Assembly (NCBI GenBank): GCA_047967505.1
Contig: CM106539.1
DNA length: 64,000 nt
From: Dipteris shenzhenensis
Taxonomy: Eukaryota > Polypodiophyta > Polypodiopsida > Gleicheniales
Direction: 5' to 3' (one strand)
Shown here: positions 44,690 through 56,170 of the stretch, one piece after another
How the letters are laid out: each line of letters opens with the position of its first letter
Numbering within the stretch: position 1 is the stretch's first letter
Notes under the pieces: model-generated
Told to the model about the DNA's origin: nothing
Seen by the model: the letters and a program-made list of their open reading frames with translations, nothing else
Databases searched by the model: none
Translations under genes and position numbers: made by a program

Positions 44690-46518
44690 TCCCCTCTTAA
44701 ATTACACTAGGTAAGTAGAGGGTGCATGTACAAGATCTTTTTGTGGATTTTGTTTGGTACATATGAACTAAAAAATAAAATGGAAAGGAATCAGAGTAGC
44801 ATGTGCATGTGTGAGCATAGTGACTACATAGGGGAAGCCTGTACAATGAGTACAACTTACTAGATCCTATACATAACATGTATTTCCCCCTCTTAAGTTG
44901 TAGGTCATCCTTTGCCTTTGGAATAAAACTCAAAAGATAGGCAAAATGGATGAGGAAGGAAATATGTAGAAAGCAGCATCCACCAAGACCAAATACTTGT
45001 CAATCAAAAGATGTTTGCATAAAGAACTGCATGTATGGCTCATGCTGAACATGTCAAGGCTAAATATGTCATGTGTCATCATGGATTGTGTAGCTACTCT
45101 GTAGAAGAGGCATCTGAATGTGAAACTAGTAAATGTAGCTATGAAGATGTGATCCGATAGGTTGTGACAAACAAGGGTGTCACCAACACAAATATGTCAA
45201 AGGTATGGTGCAACAGAGTAATCTCTGTCAAATGATGCTTAGTCAAAGAAGACCGCATAGTCGGTGTGGACAAAGTGATCCAAGGGCTAAAAATTTGGGG
45301 CTAAAGGTGCAAGTATGATACATTGCTCTACTGATGAAGAGGCCCTTAAAACTAACAAGGTATGGCAACCTGTCAAACTTATATGCTCAATTGTCATGAG
45401 TTGGTGATCGTCTGTTGTGTGCATGGCTAAACATCTGTCGACATGGGATGTCGCATGCATGGATGTGCATAGTTTTTGAGCAAAAACCTACGAGCAGAAA
45501 AGTCCGAGCGATAATTTTTGATACCAACCATGCTTGTATATTTCTCAAAGGAATATATAATTCTTTCTTAATTTCTCATTTATGGAACCATATACTTACT
45601 TATTTTTCATTATAACCCTCATTTTAGAGAACATCATCTATATATGAACAAATAGTGAACACTTTAGAAACTCCTATAAATACCTCCCTACCATACTCTC
45701 TTTTGAGGATTTTGGTAATTCAATCAATTTAAAAGAGTTTCCCTAATCTTTAACAATCCCATATTTGAAGCTCTCATGTTATAATGTATACCATATTCCT
45801 TGGATAAGTAGGAAAAAGATATTGGAAACCTCATACTTGAAGCCATTATAATCAATCATAAATTAATCTCTAATGCATTATCAAATATGGGAAGGCAAGG
45901 TAGGGATTTTAAAAATATTCCCAATTCTCTAAACCTAAGTACTTTTAAGGAAAGTGGTCTCTATTGAACTCCTTCCTACCATAATATGAATTAGGGAGAA
46001 GTTGTAACTCTCATATACATCTTGAAATTTTTAATTTTTCTCTTTTATAACTATAAAAAGTATAGTTTCAAGCCTACCATTGCATAGATCATGAAATTTT
46101 GAACATTTTTCCTTTTTATAGCTCCTCAATCTAAGCTAAGGAGCAAAAGTTATGACGCCTTCTGCGTAGGCTCTCCAAGGGTATTTCGCCGGTGGAATAG
46201 GGTTGGGACAAGCTCTTCAAACCATATTCCTCTAGAAAAATACACTTAGAGGGTCTATTAAAAAGGTACTATTTATTTTTCCTAGGTCATCCTCAGGAAC
46301 TGTAAAGAGGATATTTGCTCAAAATTTTATGATCCAAGCAATGGTGAAAGCAAAAGAAAGGATTTTTGAAAGTCATAAAATAAGTCACCACTTGGACATT
46401 ATATATGTATATTATATAAAGGTATATTTATATCTATATCTATTTATCAATGTTTCATATTTACTTACATATTCCTTGAAATAATTTGGAATTTTTGCTC
46501 CCCAAAAATGACTTGAGC
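44690..46518. other. Unassigned sequence
   Basis: 44690-45420 may be the 3' untranslated part of a lost retroelement (it precedes the PPT on the minus strand). 45420-46510 is AT-rich without a supported gene. The word GAGCAAAAACC(T/C).CGAGC occurs at 45479 (+) and inverted near 46553. Confidence 0.35.
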
Positions 46519-47611
46519 CTATATATTTTGACCCCTCCCACCTTTTGTCTGCTTGTCGCTCGAGGGTTTTTGCTCAGAAAATGGAAACCCCCTCGCATCT
46601 ATCATAGGCTCTTCAAGCACAAACCAAGGTGTGGGTAGGGGTACTATAGACTTCTTATACTTTCCCAAAATAGTAGACTTGAGAATTTTGAAAACAGATG
46701 TGTAAGCTTCACGACTTACACTGGCAGTATCACAAGCTGCAAGCATCTCCTTTGCATCTACAATATCCTTGAAGTCCTTCATCATCTCTTCAGCAACTTG
46801 CACACGTAGGCGCTTATTTCTTGGATCCCTTAGTATCCCAATGACATCGCTTGACTTCAATAAACTAGCTAGAGCATATGAAAAATCAATATCATCCCCG
46901 TCTGTTCTTCCCATCACATCTTCCATGAAGTTCCTAAAGAAGAACACAATAAAAACTTAGTCACAAATAGTGTAATTTCATTGGAACATTTGATAACCAA
47001 CCTTCTAGCCCGGAGTCTCCTCTTTCTAGCACCACTAGTGGGACCATCTTTTCCTCTCCTTCAATCCCAAAGGTGTTTCTTGCCTTCTCTCATTCCTGAT
47101 TGTATATAGATCTTTCCAAGCCTTTTTTGGACTCAACTAGCTTACAGAGTGACTCTTCTAATTTATGTCGCTCCAAGTCCAATGCTTTGGCTTTATCATG
47201 AAGATCATGGTTCTTCCTTTGAAGATCCTGCATAGAGTTATGCGTTACAACAATGGTGCTATTTCCTAAAAGTGCTAGCATCTCTGCTTGGGCTCTATGC
47301 ATCTTGCTTGCTTGCATAGCCATTGACTGAGTATTATTTAACCGATTGCAATAACCAAGCAACCTTGCATGTCCATTTCCAACAAATCGAACTAGCTCAT
47401 GCATTGTATGGAAAGAAGGGCTCTTTTGGTTAGCAGGATCTAAAGGATGCAAGGATCCTTCTACCCAAAGGTCAAGATGCTTCTTTCCTTGCGAACAAAG
47501 ACTATGGATTTTGGAAGCTCCCCTCAATCCCAGACTACGTGTGCTTGCATATTCAGCCTCTAACTCTAAGTGAACTTGGTACTTGTTGCAGACATCCTCG
47601 AATGGTGCCAT
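46519..47611 (-). pseudogene. Unrecognised gene family F, copy F1 (5' exons)
   Basis: The ATG at 47611 opens MAPFEDVCNKYQVHLELEAE. The first exon runs to about 47002, with a predicted coiled coil in its second half (RAQAEMLALLGNSTIVVTHN, LQRKNHDLHDKAKALDLERH, LEESLCKLVESKKGLERS). A frame break lies near 47090. The intron 46934-47001 (68 bp, GTTGGTTATC to TTCTTCTTTAG) leads to exon 2, FRNFMEDVMGRTDGDDIDFS ... VPLPTPWFVLEEP, with a stop at 46519. The same two exons exist in F2 (63240-64000), so this is a real gene family. Downstream exons of F2 are missing here. Pyrimidine-rich sequence precedes the ATG. Function unknown; it could be an element-borne gene. Confidence 0.6.
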
Positions 47612-47831
47612 GAGCAAAGGAGTGTAGAGAAGGAGAAGGTGTGGAGATGCAGGCTTGAAGGAGCAACACGCAGGAAGAGGGAGGGCAAGGAGGAGGAGGG
47701 ATGGGGAAGGGAGGACTAGTAGTTAAAGAGGAGGAAAGAGGGGCAGACCAGCAGGTGTGGAGGGTGAGGAGGAGTAGGTGAAGGATCGCTTGAGAGAGAG
47801 AGAGTGTAGGTAGCAAAGAGTCGATAGAGTC

Positions 47832-48035
47832 TGTCACGTCAAACTTAGATAATGAAAAATAGGAGTACAAGGTACTTGTACCTAGACCTAGGACTAAGTG
47901 TCCTAGGTGTCACATAGGACTAAGTGTCCTATGTGGCCTAAAAGGCACTAACACTACAAGTGCCTACATTTATGCCTACAAGGCACATACCATGGCCTAT
48001 AGGGTATCACTAGAACCACTAGAAGATGGCCTACA
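47832..48035 (-). repeat. D LTR copy 1
   Basis: 204 bp, TGTCACGTC...GGCCTACA on the plus strand, followed by ACCCCCCTCCATGG, the reverse of a polypurine tract. It is preceded by GATAGAGTC. Confidence 0.92.
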
Positions 48036-48254
48036 AACCCCCCTCCATGGCATGGGCTGAAGTACTCTCGAAATGTCTCAGAATACCTAGTATTTTCTAG
48101 TCATGGTGGCACATGTTCATCCAAAAGGATATAGCCACCTATGAATGTACAAGGGATGTCAGATCATGTAACAAAGGGAACCAAGTGTAAAGCCTGTCAG
48201 AAGACTTCAAACTTGGGACAAGGAAGTGCCTTTGTAAACATATCTGCTAGAGTC

Positions 48255-48458
48255 CGTCACGTCAAACTTAGATAATGAAAAATAGGAGTACAAGGTACTT
48301 GTACCTAGACCTAGGACTAAGTGTCCTAGGTGTCACATAGGACTAAGTGTCCTATGTGGCCTAAAAGGCACTAACACTACAAGTGCCTACATTTATGCCT
48401 ACAAGGCACATACCATGGCCTATAGGGCATCACTAGAACCACCAGAAGATGGCCTACA
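48255..48458 (-). repeat. D LTR copy 2
   Basis: 204 bp, starting CGTCACGTC (first T changed to C). It follows a 219-base piece of D 3' internal sequence cut at CTGCTA. Confidence 0.92.
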
Positions 48459-48527
48459 AAGGCTAGTGCTTGAGAGAGTGCTTGAGAGAGACAGAGAGAG
48501 TGCAGGTAGCAAAGAGTCGATAGAGTC

Positions 48528-48731
48528 TGTCACGTCAAACTTAGATAATGAAAAATAGAAGTACAAGGTACTTGTACCTAGACCTAGGACTAAGTGTCCT
48601 AGGTGTCACATAGGACTAAGTGTCCTGTGTGGCCTAAAAGGCACTAACACTACAAGTGCCTACATTTATGCCTAGAAGGCACATACCATGGCCTATAGGG
48701 CATCACTAGAACCACCAGAAGATGGCCTACA
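48528..48731 (-). repeat. D LTR copy 3 (3' LTR of the long D copy)
   Basis: 204 bp. It is preceded by the same AGAGTCGATAGAGTC flank as copy 1, and followed on the plus strand by the reverse polypurine tract and D RNase H. Confidence 0.92.
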
Positions 48732-48859
48732 AACCCCCCTCCATGGCATGGGCTGAAGTACTCTGGAAATGTCTCAGAATACCTGGTATTTTCTAGTCAT
48801 GGTGGCACATGTTCATCCAAAAGGATATAGCCACCTATGAATGTACAAGGGATGTCAGA

Positions 48860-49400
48860 TCATGTAACAAAGGGAACCAAGTGTAAAGCCTGTCGGAAGA
48901 CTTCGAACTTGGGACGAGGAAGTGCCTTTGTAAACATATCTGCTATGTTATCCTCTGTGGGAAGATAGGACAACTCTATGTCTCCTGCTGACAACCGCTC
49001 TCGAACATAATGATAGTGAACTTCAATATGCTTGGTACGCGCATGAAACACTAGGTTATGCGTAATGGCCAAAGCACTTTGGCTGTTAGTGTAGACAATA
49101 GTGGAGGCAAATACCAACATCTGTAAGTAACTGTCGAAGCCAAACACACTCTACTATAGCGATGAAAGCTACCCTATACTCAGGCTCACAGCTAGATGTG
49201 GCAACTGTTGGTTGCTTCTTGCTGAGCCAAGAGATACATGAATTGCCAAGCAAAAGACAATTGCCAGTATGTGACACTCTGGTGTCGGAACATCCTGCCC
49301 AATCACTATTCGTGTAAGCATGCATGGTAAGTGAACCTTGATCACCATAGAAGAGGGCTAAATCTTGAGTGCCTCTGAGATATCTGAAGACTCTCTTCAC
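48860..49400 (-). pseudogene. D RNase H
   Basis: Reads MKRVFRYLRGTQDLALFYG, NSDWAGCSDTRVSHTGNCLL, SWLSKKQPTVATSSCEPEY and, after a frameshift near 49120, TNSQSALAITHNLVFHARTK, HYHYVRERLSAGDIELSYLP, DMFTKALPRPKFEVFR. This is copia RNase H with the catalytic Asp/Glu region. It ends shortly before the polypurine tract. Confidence 0.92.
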
Positions 49401-49511
49401 TGCCTACCAATGCTGTGAACTAGGCATGTGCATGAATCTGCTGAGCTGAGATACTGCATATTGCAAGTCAGGTCTAGTGTGAGATAAATAAATAAGGCAT
49501 CCAACAGCCTG

Positions 49512-50483
49512 CTAATAAAGAGTGATATCACATGGTGGGCTCCCATCATGAGCTGAGAATTTCAAACTAGGGTCCACTGGAGTAGAGATTGGCTTGCAAT
49601 CCTCAAACTGATAACGATCAAGGAGCTGACCAATATACTTGGACTGAGACATCATGATACCCCCCTTAACATGAGCAAACTGAATGCCCAAATAATAATG
49701 GAGCCGTCCCATGTCTGACATGTCAAAAATCTGCTGCAAATTAGCCTTGAAAGCTGCAATTTGTTGAGTATCTGGGCCTGTGATGAGCATATCATCCACA
49801 TATAAAATTAGCACTAAAATCCCACGGACATAAAGAGTGGGTTCTGTGGGACTATTCCGAAAACCAAGGGATAGTAATTGTGCATGAATTTTGGCATACC
49901 ATGCCCTGGGTGCCTATTTCAAACCATAAAGGGCTTTTCTAAGCCGGCATACCTTAATTTTAGAATTAACAACCTCAAAGCCAGGAGGTTATGTGACATA
50001 GACTTCTTCCTGCAGATCCCCATGAAGAAAAGCGGTCTTGATGTCAAGTTGGTGCACTTGCCAATGATGATAGGCTGCAATGGCAATGACACATCTAATG
50101 GTAGTAATCCTGGATGTGGGAGCAAATGTCTCCTCAAAGTCAATGCCTTGTTGTTGGGCATACCCTTTTGCAACAAGACGGCGAGCTTTATATCGATCTA
50201 TGCTGCCATCAAATTTCCTTTTTAATTTGTAGACCCACCACGTTCCAATGGCATGCTTGCCGGGAGGGAGATCTACTAATTCCCATGTGTCATTTTTGGC
50301 AATAGATTGTAACTCAGCTCTCATTGCATCCATCCACTCTTTGCTATCAAAAGCATCTTTATGGCACAGAGGCTCTTCATTGCAAGCTGTAGCAAGGAGT
50401 GCAAACTCAAGAAAGTGACCATGCTGTCTATTTCCTGATCTTATTTGGGCAGCAAAAGGCTGATCTTGTTTGCTGTCCCTCAA
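49512..50483 (-). pseudogene. D reverse transcriptase
   Basis: 49989-50483 has KEWMDAMRAELQSIAKNDTW, LVAKGYAQQQGIDFEETFAP and QLDIKTAFLHGDLQEEVYV. 49512-49814 has the catalytic LILYVDDMLITG near 49805 and DMSDMGRLHYYLGIQFAHVK. One extra Arg codon sits in YKARRLVAKG. Stops and a frame break separate the two pieces (about 49820-49985). Confidence 0.92.
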
Positions 50484-50499
50484 TGTATCAAGAAGCCAT

Positions 50500-51000
50500 C
50501 TAGGAACTTACCTTTGCTGTCTATTGACAGCTCTTTCTTCAATGACTGCATCATGAGTAGTGGGATCATTTTGTGCCGGAAGAGAAACCTACAAATCAGC
50601 ATGAGGTTGTGGCTGATTATTGCTTAGTGGAGGGCCTACAGGAGGCTTATGTTGCTGGTCAAAATCCTCTTCTGATGATGGTAGAGGTAACCAAGATTCA
50701 AAGGCATCAAACATGTCAACATCTGGCTTTGCTTTGCAGTCCACAAGAGGAGAAGATGAATGTTCAGCAAAGATTACATCTCTACTGACAATAATCTTCC
50801 CAGTATTTGGTTGATATAACCGATACCCTCTGCTCTCCTGGCTGTAACCAATAAATATGCATTTGATTGCCTTGTCATCAAGCTTATGTCTCAGCTGAGA
50901 TGGTACAATCAAATAAGCAATGGACAACCCATGCCCAATCATCCTGAAGAGCATGTGCATGTGAAGCATCTTCTGGCTCATGGGATTCACTAGCATGGCC
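50500..51000 (-). pseudogene. D integrase C-terminal part
   Basis: Reads IVPSQLRHKLDDKAIKCIFI, GYSQESRGYRLYQPNTGKII and VSRDVIFAEHSS, the typical C-terminal region of copia integrase. The catalytic core is absent because D is cut at 51000, where A3 begins. Confidence 0.88.
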
Positions 51001-51640
51001 TGCAAATATGTCTGAGGATGATTGGAATGAGTTGGATGCATTAGCAAAGTCTACTATTAGACTTCATCTTGCAGAGTCAGTTTATTTCACAGTAGTAAAT
51101 GAGCAGACTACGGAAGATTTGTTGAAGAAACTATGTGCTACTAATGAGAAGGAAACTACCTCTAATAAAGTTTACCTCATGAAGAGGTTGTTTGAGCTGC
51201 AGATGAAGGAAGTGGTCTCCATTGCTTCTCACTTGAATGAATTCAATATTATTTTCAGCCAGCTTCAGGCTCAGAAGATGAATTTTGATGCGGAGACTAA
51301 GGCAATATTTCTCTTATGTTCATTGCCATCCTCATGGGATACCTTCCGTACAGCTGTTAGTAACTCTGCACCTGGTGGAGTACTGAAATTTAATGATGTT
51401 GTGGGTAGCTTGTTGGCCGAGGAGATTAGACGGAAGTCTATGGATGGCAACAAGCAGGATGCAGCCTTAAATCTGCAAAGGGGTAGATCATAGTTCAGGG
51501 GGAAGTCCCAAGAGAGAGGGAAGTCTCGTAGCAAATCCAGGGCACAGAACATTGGGTGTTACCACTGTGGCAAGAACGGCCATATGAAAAAGGATTGCTA
51601 CAAGCTGAAAAGAGAGCAAAAGGATAAGAAAAAGAATGCA
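51001..51640 (+). pseudogene. A3 gag (N-terminally truncated)
   Basis: Open from NMSEDDWNELDALAKSTIRL to a TAG at 51491, where A2 reads CAG. After it comes an intact CCHC knuckle, CYHCGKNGHMKKDC (near 51559). The first 46 Gag residues, leader and 5' LTR are absent. Confidence 0.92.
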
Positions 51641-52720
51641 AATTGGGGTGCAAATCAGAAGGAAGAGAGTCATGGGGAGGACAAAGAAAAAGTGAAGATT
51701 GAGGAGATCAATGCAGTCACACATGATAGTGACAATGACGTTCTCTTTATGTCTACTTTATCTGCAGAGTTGCTTACCACTTCAGATGATGCATATTCCC
51801 AAGATTGGATTTTGGATTCTGGTGCTTCATTCCATGTTACTCCCCATAGGAATGGTTCTCCACTTATGACAGTGGAAAGACAGGTTGTGTGCATCTTGGA
51901 AATGACTATGCATTTGATATAGTGGGAGGTGACATAAAGTTTTCTTTTGCAAATGGGTCTGCATTTATTTTGAAACATGTGAGACATGTGCCTAAGCTAA
52001 CCAAGAGTCTTATTTCAGTGGGTCAGCTAGATGATGCTGGTTTTCACACCACTTTTGGCTTTAAGAGTTGGCAAATTCAAAAGGGCTCTATGCTTTTGGC
52101 CAGGGGTGCCAAGTGTGGGACTTTGTATCCCTTACATGTATCAAGGGTATTTGATCATGTTGTTGCAATAACCGAGCAGCCAAGCACTTCTTTGTAGCAT
52201 TGCAGGTTGGGGCACATGAGCCAAAATGGAATGAAACTCTTATGTCGTTTGGGTTATGTACCACAATTGAGTTTCTCTGATTTTGAATTTTGTGAGCACT
52301 ATCTCTATGGGAAGCAGATTAAATCAGCCCATAAAAGAAGGGAAAAGAAAGAGTTTGAAAAGCTTGATTTGGTGCATTCAGATGTATGTGGTCCCATGCC
52401 TACACGGTCATTAGACGGGGCTCAATACTATGTAACATTCATTGATGATGCAACTAGGAAAGTGTAGGCTTATGCTATAGCTCGGAAGAGTGATGTATTC
52501 CAGGTATTTCAGAAATGGCTAGCCTTGGTTGAGAATCAGTCAGGTAGAATGCTTAAATGCCTACGGACTGACAATGGTGGAGAGTATCTCTCTCATGACT
52601 TTTAGAAGATTAACCGTATCATTCAAGAAAGGTTGCAATGCATGCTTTCCAATGCAAGTCTTTCTGGTGGTTTTTGGGCTGAGGCAATGAAGATTGCAAT
52701 GCATGTGATCAATAGATCAC
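51640..52720 (+). pseudogene. A3 protease and integrase core
   Basis: LDSGASFHVTPH is near 51816. A one-base loss in the next codons shifts the frame. A TAG near 52195 and another near 52467 stand where A1 and A2 have TGG. About 75 bases are missing near 52603, between YLSHDF and NRIIQERL. This removes the catalytic Glu region (EKMNRT in A2), so the integrase is dead. Confidence 0.9.
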
Positions 52721-54839
52721 CTAGAAGGAGTTTGGATGGTGGTATTCCTGAAAAGGCATGGAGTGGCAAGAAGCCCTCTTACTCTCATTTGCGTATATTT
52801 GGGTCTGAGGCATATGCACATGTGCCAAAAGAGCTTCAAAAGAAGCTAGATCCTAAGTCTAGGACATGCATCTTTCTAGGTTATGGTGAAAGTGGAGAGA
52901 TGGGCTATCGTATCTGGGATCCAGAAGCAAAGAAGATCATACGCAGCCATGATGTAGTCTTCAATGAGAAGAAGATGCATAAGGCACCCATGAGGGATGT
53001 TGAAATGAGGAGAATCACTTTCCAGGATGTGAATCCACTTGCATATGTTGATAGACAGCAAGCTGTCCATGCACCAAATGTGCAAGAAATGGTACCAGCA
53101 AGTACTCCCACAGGTATACAATCAAGGGTAGATGATGGATCATCTATTGATGGAAATGATGAGCCAAATGTGGCTGATATGCAGGTGGGACAGCAAGCTG
53201 AAATGCCCTTGAGAAGATCATCTAGAGTGTCTAGACCGCCAGATAGGTTTGTTCCAGGGGTAGACTATGTGGTGCTTACTGATTGCAGGGAGCCTTCTTG
53301 CTACAGAGAGGCTATGATGCACGAGGATCAACGCAAGTGGGAGTATGCTATGCAATCAGAGATGAGTTCACTTATGAAGAATAAGACTTGGGACTTGGTT
53401 TCTTTGCCACATGGAAAGAAAGCATTGCCATGTAAATGGGTCTACAAGATGAAGGTCACAGGTGATGATGTGCCTAGGTACAAGGCCCATTTGGTCACTA
53501 AAGGGTTCAAGCAAGAGAAGGGTGTGGACTTTGATGAGATATTCTCTTTGGTTGTGAAGATGACCACACTTAGATGCATGCTCGGACTAGTGGCAGTAGA
53601 GGATATGGAGCTTATGCAGATGGATGTCAAGACAGCTTTCTTGCATGGGGATTTGCATGAGGAAATTTACATGGTGTAGTCGGAAGGCTTTGAAGAAAAG
53701 GGCAAAGAGCATTTAGTTTGCAAGCTGAAGAAGAGTCTCTATGGTCTTAAGCAAGTGCCTAGAGAATGGTATCAGAAGTTTGATGCTTTCATTCGATCCC
53801 AGGGTTTTAGAAGGAGTGAAATTGATCACTGCCTCTACACTAAAAGGGCTAAGGATAATAGCCTGATAATCCTTGCACTATATGTGGATGATATGCTATT
53901 GGCTAGCAAGAATACTTATGAGCTAGATGCATTAAAGGCCAAGTTGTATGAGGCCTTTGATATGAAGGATTTGGGACTTGCAGGTCATATTCTTGGTATG
54001 CGCATCACGTGTGATCGGAGTAGGAAACTCCTTTGGCTTTCACAGAAGGAGTATGTTACAAAAGTATTGCAGCGTTTCAATATGGAGGGGGGGAAGACAG
54101 TGAGTACTCCATTGCCTCCATATGTGAAACTGAGTCATACAAATAGTCCCAAATCATATGAGGAGAGAGCCATGATGGCAAAGGTTCCTTATGCATCAGC
54201 GGTTGGGAGTCTTATGTATGCTATGATAGCTACTAGACCAGACATTGCATTTGCAATGGGAGTTGTTAGCCGGTATATGGCTAATCTAGGAAAGAGGCAT
54301 TGGGAGGCAGTTAAGTGCATCATGAGGTACATGAAGGGTACCAAGGAGATGTGCATCTGCTTTGGTAAAGGAGACATGCGTGTACTTGGGTACACAGATT
54401 CAGACTATGCAGGGCATGTGGATAGTAGGAGATCCACTTCTGGTTATGTGTTCACCTTTGCAGTGGTGCAGTGTCATGGATGTCTCGCACACAAAAGTGC
54501 ATTGCTTTGTCTACCACAGAGGATAAGTACGTTGTAGCCACAGAGGGTTGCAAGGAGGCTATATGGCTTGATTGGCTAGTGGGAGATTTGGGGAGTCATA
54601 CAGGTGTACCGACATTGCATAGTGATTCCATGAGTGCTATTCAGCTAGCACGGAATTCGGTCTTTCATGCAAAGACCAAACACATTGAGGTTAGGTACCA
54701 TTTCATCAGGGAGGTACTTGAGAACAAGTGCATAGAGCTTGTCAAGGTTCATACAGATGATAACCCTGTAGATATGCTGACGAAGAGTCTACCTAGTCGG
54801 TGGTTTGAGTATTGTTGTGTATTGATGGGCATTGGATAG
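52720..54839 (+). pseudogene. A3 integrase end, reverse transcriptase and RNase H
   Basis: 52633-53679 covers the integrase C terminus and the RT start (WKWVYKMKVTGDDVPRYKAH-type block, KTAFLHGDLHEEIYMV). A TAG at 53677 precedes the rest of RT, which is open from 53755 with YVDDMLLAS near 53880. RNase H continues (GYTDSDYAGHVDSRRSTSGY), loses one base near 54464, and finishes in the next frame at 54839 (SRWFEYCCVLMGIG). Confidence 0.92.
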
Positions 54840-54892
54840 TATGCTCACTCGTTGTTCTCCCTTAAAGGCACATTGTCATTTAAGTGGGAGGT

Positions 54893-55060
54893 TGTGGGGG
54901 TTAAAGGTCACTGTGCCTTTACCTCGGTTATGTAAAATACTCAAACACATATATAAATGAATGAAAAAGAAGATTAGGGTTCTGCACCTACCAAAACTTG
55001 TGTGGCTCTCTGTCTCTGTCTCTCCCTCTTCCGTTCTTGCTTCCGTTGAGAGCACTCTCA
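54893..55060 (+). repeat. 3' LTR of A3
   Basis: 168 bp, TGTGGGGGTTAAAGG to GAGCACTCTCA, preceded by the AAGTGGGAGGT purine tract. Confidence 0.93.
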
Positions 55061-55260
55061 GGAGGGAGGGAAAGGAGGAGAAGGAGGGAGTGAGGAGGGG
55101 GAGTGAGGGAGGGGGAGTGAGGAGGGGGAGGGAGGAGAGAGAAGGAGGGAGGGAATTCAAAATTCAAATTTTGAATTTTGAATTTTTTGGTTCACACCTA
55201 GGAGTAAGAGTTGTGTAAGAGGTGTAAGAAGTGGGGTCACTTTTGGGCTTAACGCATATA
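55061..55260. repeat. Purine-rich flank of A3, inverse copy of the A1 flank
   Basis: GGAGGGAGG-type repeats, then AATTCAAAATTCAAATTTTG, then GTAAGAGGTGTAAGAAGTGG and GGGCTTAACGC. The reverse complement carries the pieces of 3598-3900 in order. Confidence 0.7.
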
Positions 55261-55899
55261 GGTGGGGGGGGTTAGAACTTTTTGGGACCTACCTTGGCCT
55301 TTTCATTAGGACTAATCCATTTCTTAATCCATTCCTTATGAGGCCCTTTTGAGACCCCAATTCTCCCCTAAAGGGCTTTACATCATAAGAACTAGTCTAT
55401 GCTAATATGGGACAACCTCGTGCTGAGGGCCGCGAATTGGGCCTCATGCTAAGGGCTTACGAGAAATATGCATGATTGAAAAGTGAAGGCTGATCCATGC
55501 TAACATGTGGAACATCTTCATCTAATCTCTCAAGACCAATGATTGAATCGACATCATAAACCTGTACGTACCCTGTGGTAATGGATGGTTGAAGTAGGTT
55601 CTCTTTCTACTCACGAATTTCATCCGGAGCCATGACTAGTGTATCATCAACTGTGTGATGTGGATATCTCCATGCTGGAGGTGATCTATTGCTCCATGCT
55701 AGAGGCTTACCCATGTACCTACAAGAGTGTCTACACATGAGAACACTGTAAGTGAGCTACCACTGTGGTCTTATGCTCGAGCTGCTACTTGCTAGGGGCT
55801 TACACTAAGCTTGTAGATCTGAACCAAGTCATGTGATGGAAGAACAACTGTGTGCCAAGGATCAAGTCTATAAGATGAACATGACAACAGGGTGTCGAG
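55261..55899. other. Unassigned sequence with an LTR-derived word
   Basis: 55333-55375 (AGGCCCTTTTGAGACCCCAA and onwards) is the inverse of 10288-10330. The rest has no supported gene. Confidence 0.4.
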
Positions 55900-56038
55900 A
55901 GTAGCCAGGAGGTTGTACAAGGTTGATGGATATGTAAGGATGTAATCATGAATATATCCATGAGAACCCCTTAGGATTAGGGTTAGGGTTTGTCCTATGA
56001 GCCCTATCGAGATAGTGCAATTTAAACTATCCTCAACA
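55900..56038 (-). repeat. LTR fragment related to 44552-44689
   Basis: On the minus strand it starts TGTTGAGGATAGTTTAAATT. It shares ATAGGGCTCATAGGACAAAC-like and CATGATT words with the 44.6 kb copy. Confidence 0.65.
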
Positions 56039-56170
56039 CCTTCCATTGAGGCATGGGCATCTTTGTGAGAGTGTGAGAGATTGAGAGTTCTTGAGTGATC
56101 TTGAGTTTATTCCATTCACTTCCATTATGTGAAGGATTTTTGTCCATTTTCCTCGAGAGAAGTTCCATCG
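56039..56170 (+). repeat. Leader sequence related to the TRIM-like element at 43.9-44.06 kb
   Basis: CATCTTTGTGAGAGTGTGAG, CTTGAGTTTATTCCATTCAC and TTGTCCATTTTCC match the minus-strand leader between PBS and PPT there. Confidence 0.7.

Larger units (their letters stand above)
47832..51000 (-). mobile_element. Ty1/copia element D, 5' truncated, with tandemly duplicated 3' end
   Basis: The minus-strand order from right to left is integrase C terminus (51000-50589), RT (50483-49512), RNase H (49400-48860), polypurine tract (48746-48732), LTR (48731-48528). A 696-bp duplication of the 3' end and the flank gives two more LTRs at 48458-48255 and 48035-47832. The upstream part of integrase, protease, gag and the 5' LTR are missing at the joint with A3 (51000/51001). 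Confidence 0.9.
51001..55060 (+). mobile_element. Ty1/copia element, family A copy A3 (5' truncated)
   Basis: It begins inside gag (residue 47 of A1) directly at the end of D and runs through gag, protease, integrase, RT and RNase H to a 3' LTR at 54893-55060. It is the least damaged family A copy, with a 348-codon open stretch at 52633-53679. It still has several stops and an integrase deletion. Confidence 0.94.

Noticed and set aside
51488-51724. Minus-strand frames inside A1, A2 and A3 (for example MCDCIDLLN- and MYPSTRMSPLPK-type)
   Set aside because: They recur in all three copies as antisense shadows of gag and RNase H.
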